Assembly: GCA_037127255.1 (NCBI GenBank)
Contig: JBANSL010000002.1
Coordinates: forward strand, 9,282,001-9,346,000
Origin: Persicaria tinctoria
Taxonomy: Eukaryota; Streptophyta; Magnoliopsida; Caryophyllales; Polygonaceae
Direction of reading: 5' to 3'
DNA: 64,000 bases
Below the pieces are notes generated by a model. The model ran no database searches. It was not told the origin of the DNA and saw only the letters and a program-made list of their open reading frames with translations. The position numbers and the translations under genes are program-made. Of this stretch, positions 59,374 through 64,000 are shown piece after piece. Position 1 is the stretch's first letter. Every line of letters starts with the position of its first letter.

Positions 59374-61469
59374 TGAATAATATAGAAAGCTCTCTCCTCT
59401 CTCTAGGAACTAGAGAGAGGAACCCGACCTCGGCTTCGGCCGCCCGCCCACCCCAACTCGACTCCGGCCGCCTTATCCCGACTTCGACTGCCTCACCCCG
59501 ACTCCGGGCGTCTCCGACCTTGGCTCTGGCTCCCCTTGAATCAATGTATCACCACCACACCGCTATGTGCGTGGCATAACCTATTCCGAATCCCTGTCAT
59601 TGGAATTCGTTTCAAAACCAAAATCATTATGGGGCTTCCAATGATTGTTGGTTCTTCTCCCCATTTTCGTCATCCTCCATGACCAATGGATAATTCAGCC
59701 CATCGATCGGCGTTTCTCTAGTCGTCGGTTCGACACTCGAATTGGGCTTGGGGCTTGTGTCACTCTTGTGCCCAATTGCACCCCGGCTAGCGTTTCCTGG
59801 GGATTTTGGCTCTTGGGTTCTCTCCGGTGGAATCTCATCCGCGTCGGTTTGTTGGAGTCTCCCTCCGGCTTGGCATCCTCCTGTTCGGTCGGCGGGGCGT
59901 CGCTACCACCGCCCTTGACAACCCATCTCTCATTGTTTTCCCTGCAAGCACATCGGGTGTGTGGTGTTGCGGTGTCTACCGCTGCGTCGGGCTCCCGCTC
60001 TCCTCGTCTCAGGCGCAGACGCTTACTCGCGGTCTCTCACCGTCCTCGAACTTCATGGATGCTGTCGGTCTGTCCGGGTTCATCTTTTTCGGCGCCTTTG
60101 GTGGGGTGATTGTTTGGTCTGCCGCCCTCAGTCTGACTCTACTTCATCTCCGGCGCCGGCCGAAATCGGTTCTCCCTGCTTCCTTGGACTCCAAGGCTAT
60201 TCGGATTTTCTGGGATTCTCCTGATCTTTCGTGATTTGTTTGTGCTTGCAAGGCAAGCTTGGAGCTTGAACGGACTATTTTGGGTATATATTAATGGATT
60301 AATATATTTATACACATATGTGTGCTTTTTATATTTTCATTCATTTTTATATACCAATTAAACCGGCTCGTATGGACGTGTACTAAATCCTGCTAGGACT
60401 GTTTAAATCCCAAAAAGGTTCTGATTGCACTTGACTCATGCGGTTTACGACTCTTTGGTGGCGTGGCTTGGCGTTCTTCTTCTTCTTCCTGGTTGTCGGA
60501 GTCGGGATAGGTTGGGATCGTGGTAGTGTGTATCGTGGCGTCTACACATTTCGGGTTGACTGCTTCCCTGGAGTTTCGTCCTCACTGCCCACAGGATGTT
60601 CGGATCCTGATATATCACTGGCATACTGTTCTACTTCAGTGTGGAGCTTGGCTTCGTTCGTCGTCCTCGATCATTGTTAAACTCGGTTGGTCCTGGTGCG
60701 GGTCAAGACGCTGGAGGGAGGTCATGTGTGCGGGCCCACATACGGAAGACTCGAACAACACATAAACCCGAACGTGGTTCCATATCTCAAAACCAATTGG
60801 CAATGAGAGGAGTAGCCCACCAACCTTATATGTTGTTCAAATATTCTCTAAATTACCGATGTGGGACAACCACCATTCCAACACGCCCCCTCAAGTGCAA
60901 CGACATTTTCAGCCAACAAGTTGCACTTGCCACATGCGCTTATATGAGAACCAATGCCCGCGACATGCCACAAGGTCAGCCAACGACCCCACCAATCCGA
61001 AGACCGAAACTAGCCGAAACCGACTCTGATACCATGTTGGAATTGAAAGTTCTCAGACAAATTCATCCATGGCGGATGCGAGAGGAGGAAGAGAGAGTTT
61101 CTGGAGGGAAAATTTGTTATGATTCTCGAAATCCGTTGTTACAACAACCGGTTCGAGTCTTTATACAAACCGGAGCCACATGATATGCACATGCTCATTT
61201 TTATTTCTTATAAGAAGCTAAACGACGTCGTCTGTGGATGGAGCTTCGGATTGTAGCTCCTGATTGTCGAGACATGGTTGATCCCAACAATCATATCCAG
61301 TTTGGTTAGGTCTGCTTGGTTTCGTTGTTTTAGAGTGCGTTTGTCTGTTTTGCACCGTTGTGTATTTTGCAGGTTTGTCTTTTAGACGGTTCGCCATATG
61401 CCGACTTTGTCGGCCTCTCGATGTGCCGAGCTTGTCCGGCCCTCGAATCATTTTCTAATAAAAAAAAAG
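59374..61469 (+). mobile_element. Composite poly(A) retroposon containing LTR pieces
   Basis: The 3' end is the TTAGACGGTTCGCC...CCTCGAATCATTTTCTAATAAAAAAAA tail family; ACGCACACG flanks at 59365-59373 and 61470-61478 as a possible 9-bp TSD. The 5' kilobase is GC-rich (59400-60240) with overlapping open frames but no recognised domain. An inverted LTR of the 49864 family sits inside. It could be one retroposon hit by a TRIM, or unrelated pieces with a chance 9-bp repeat. Confidence 0.5.
60675..61034 (-). mobile_element. TRIM-like LTR, polypurine tract and primer-binding site
   Basis: On minus: PBS TGGTATCAGAG (61034-61024, initiator-Met type), about 130 bp of internal sequence, PPT CTTGAGGGGGCG (60895-60884), then an LTR starting TGTTGGAATGG (60883) with GTCCCACATCGG and ending GAGTTTAACA (60675). 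The sequence upstream of the PBS (61035-61180) ends CAATTCCAACA but is not the same as this LTR, so the 5' LTR is divergent or replaced. Confidence 0.65.
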
Positions 61470-61699
61470 ACGCACACGCGAGCCGCGTGCGGGGTCTCTC
61501 TCGTCAATATCACCTCCACACGAGGGTAAATTCGTCTGTGTCAAATTTTAACCGAGATTTAATTTTGAATTCGGGCTGTTACAGGACTGTTTTGAAATAC
61601 ACGAGGGTAGTAGTACAGTAGTAAAATATTGTAATTTGAAAAATATTACTGTACAGTAATCGGTTGTTAACTTAAAAATGTGTGACGTAGACGGTAGAC

Positions 61700-62033
61700 G
61701 AGTTTGCTTTTGGAAATTGGAAGTGGGAACCTTTCACTCTCCCTCGTTTCTTCTTTCTTTTTAGCCCACCACATTTCTGATTTCTCCATCCACACCGCCA
61801 CCTCTTCCGCCATTTCCGCCACCACCAAACCGCCATTGCCACCGCCAGAAAACATTATTGTCTGTCTTCCTCTTCCCATACCCGGAATGCCAAGCTTGCA
61901 AGGCTCAACAGGTTTTCCAGTAGGAGGTCTCAGATCTTCCTCTCCGTCTTTGGATGTTGCTTCTGTTTCTCATTGGAGATAGCTCTGTTTCTGTTTTGCC
62001 GTCGCGGATTTAGGTCCTACATTGTTCTCGCTG
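61700..62033 (+). promoter_or_regulatory. Probable 5' UTR exon of the FPP gene
   Basis: Pyrimidine-rich, Ser/Pro-coding-like leader ending ATTGTTCTCGCTG/GTACGTTC at 62033/62034, a plausible donor for a 1.55-kb leader intron that ends at the TGAAATGCAG acceptor (63580) before the FPP start. A 92-codon ORF here (61704-61982) could be an upstream ORF. Assignment is inferred from position. Confidence 0.4.
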
Positions 62034-63586
62034 GTACGTTCTTCTCTTGTACCTTTTCTGTACGCTTGAAAGGGAAGTGGAGATACAGAGAGATTTAATT
62101 TTTTTTTTTTTTTTATTATCAGTAATCACCCTCCATGAAGTGCTTTCTTGAGCGTTAATTTTATTTTGACAAGGGAAATCAATCTCTATTGTTGCTGTCT
62201 ACACCGGACCGGAGATGCTATCGCTTAAGTTAGGTTTTGAATTAAGTTTTTCCTTTGTTCTTTGATTCGGCTATAAAGTGTTGCCATTTTCCGAAGAAAC
62301 TCACAGTTTCTCTTTTCATATAGTAGTATTTATTATTTCGATAACTTGGATAATAATTCTGGTTTTGAATTTCAATTGAATGTGATGCGCTGCGCCAATC
62401 AATAAAGTTTCTCGAAAAGATCGAGTTGCCCCCTTTTATTCGTTTTTTTGAATGAGGCCTGTCGTTCGGTGAAATCGTACTCTCTACGTTTTCACTCTTT
62501 GCTTGTTTTTCACGGATTGTTGATTTCGAATCTAGAGTATTAAATTAATTTCCGGATAATGCAACTTCATCTTCAGTTGCTTTTCTTCTGTCCAAAATCG
62601 CTCTGTTTGTTGACAATTTCGTGGCCGTTGATTTGCCTGTGACTTTGGGGGGGCCATAAATGTTTCTCGGCTATAATTTTTGGTAATAAAAAGATTTGAT
62701 TACTCTGATTCTACGGCCAAATTTACTCGTTGATTCCTCTTGAGTAGGTAGGCGATTTCAGTTTTGACCGATTTGATTTGGTTCGACCAATAGAGGGAGG
62801 GAGAATTTGTTTCTCAAATTGGAGCGTTTTCTCGGATTTGAATTTCTCTCCTACTCCGGCGGGGAAGTATTTTGCTTCAATAAATGAACTCGGTTCGGCT
62901 TTTGTGCTAGTTGTACAGTGGATTGACAATCCGGGCTGCTCTGGGAAACCCGAGGAGAGAGTACAATACAGGGAGTAGTAAATTTCTTACCTTTAATTTA
63001 TGGATTGATTTCATGGTTCAATGTGGTTGTCGTTTTTTATTTCCCGAAAACGAAAACAAATAGAGCGGGTTTGGTTACCACTTTGACCAGGTCACTAAAG
63101 CCCTGAATTTGTGCCCTTTGGCTGAATCTCTCCGCCCCAGTAGGTAAGGGCCTTACCTACCGGGCTCCATCTTTTATTTCTGTCAGATCGTCATATATAT
63201 AGATATACATTTCTCTTCTTTTCCGGCTGTAACGCCTGTTTGATGGTTTCTGCTAGTCTATGATCAACACCATCTCCTTAGCTTAGTCGAAGAAACACTA
63301 TAAAACATACACTATGTAACTCTATAACTATAACCTGCTTTATTTCTGGCATTGGATCTTGCTGGCTGTATTTTATTTCAAACAAACGCGTTTAGAGTTG
63401 GTATCTATTGAGAATTTGGATATAGCTTTTGGGATTGTGTACATGACGACTACTATAGAATGTGATTACCATTCTTTGTATTGGATAGATGCAATCTGGG
63501 AGTTTTACTGTCATGTGTGTATCACGTCTGTTATCTACTGTGACTATGCTAATGATTCGATTTTGTATGCTGAAATGCAGTTGAAG

Positions 63587-63709
63587 ATGGATCGTAGGAG
63601 TTGGCCCTGGAAGAGAAAATCATCTGACAAGTCCGCCGCTGAGAAGGCAACTGTTACATTGGATTCATCTGGTGTTCCGTTACCTTCAGGAGGATCTCAA
63701 AGCAATAAG
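63587..63709 (+). CDS. Filament-like plant protein (FPP), first coding exon, runs off the window
   Basis: The exon begins after acceptor ATGCAG (63580); ATG at 63587. Forty-one codons (MDRRSWPWKRKSSDKSAAEK... to SNK) end at donor AAG/GTTAGT (63709/63710). The MDRRSWPWK(R/K)KSS opening is the signature N-terminus of plant filament-like proteins, long coiled-coil proteins of about 600-1,000 residues proposed to act at the nuclear envelope or membranes. The coiled-coil body must lie beyond 64000; 63710-64000 is intron without a clear next exon. Which FPP member it is cannot be told from 41 residues. Confidence 0.88.
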
Positions 63710-64000
63710 GTTAGTTTACCCATCCAATTACATGTCTGATTTTGCCATTCAATTCGTTCCATTACAGCACCGCATATTATTTCTAAACTTTCTTTTGATT
63801 ATGACCTAGACCTTTTGTCCCCAGCTTCTGTTTTCATACTCCATTCTACTTATTTGTGCCTTGGCCTTTTCTTCTTCCTTCATCTCTGTTTGGATCCTTC
63901 CTCCGGCGCAGTTTTATCATATTGAAATTAGCTGCTTGTTTACGTCAGAGGGGTGGTTTGTTTTCTGATTGCAAATTCACATGATTAGACGGCAGGATTA

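Noticed and set aside
59645..60234. Overlapping 154- and 142-codon ORFs as a novel protein gene
   Set aside because: Two frames are open over the same GC-rich DNA, neither has a recognisable domain or intron signals, and the region lies inside a probable retroposon.
1..64000. A previously undescribed multi-gene biological system
   Set aside because: The host genes belong to unrelated families, lie on both strands and are separated by transposons; nothing indicates joint function.

Overview
The window is nuclear DNA of a flowering plant, most likely a eudicot. The evidence is genes with many short introns, plant-specific families (a subgroup IIIb bHLH, filament-like plant protein, plant-type ODR4) and AT-rich intergenic DNA packed with plant transposons. 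I cannot name the species. No operons, CRISPR arrays or prokaryotic systems are present.

Host genes, left to right: a bHLH93/NFL-like transcription factor (178-1574, minus); two tandemly duplicated phosphoglycerate-mutase-like genes (17495-19324 and 27105-29181, both plus); an ODR4-homologue gene tail-to-tail with the second of these (29616-33165, minus); a CCCH zinc-finger gene resembling Arabidopsis C3H6 (37622-40705, plus); a membrane-anchored SAM-methyltransferase-like gene broken by two small indels (41324-42572, plus); and the 5' end of a filament-like plant protein (FPP) gene leaving the right edge (coding from 63587, plus). The exon structures given were built by hand from GT-AG or GC-AG borders. 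For the first five host genes, and for the hAT gene, the exon lengths sum to whole reading frames.

The rest is mainly mobile DNA. A structurally complete L1-type LINE (4405-12328, minus) has a 13-bp target-site duplication (TSD), two in-frame stops in ORF2 and an unfamiliar 5' half. There are several 5'-truncated LINEs (21432-22866, 34770-35800, 47691-48299, 55317-56405). A non-autonomous LTR retrotransposon with a 5-bp TSD (24002-26318) carries a 19-bp minisatellite and no gag-pol. A Mutator-like foldback element has a 9-bp TSD (2266-3235). A hAT transposase gene lacking its N-terminus (42917-44583) is followed by a small hAT element with an 8-bp TSD (45652-46116). Several Stowaway-like hairpin MITEs, a Tourist-like MITE, LTR/TRIM-like pieces and a family of short poly(A)-tailed retroposons make up the remainder.

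The items most worth following up are the GC-AG intron conserved in both mutase paralogues, the strange 5' half of the LINE, the broken methyltransferase frame, the hAT gene beside it, and the two arrays of short AT-rich motifs. I found no evidence of a multi-gene system that acts together.
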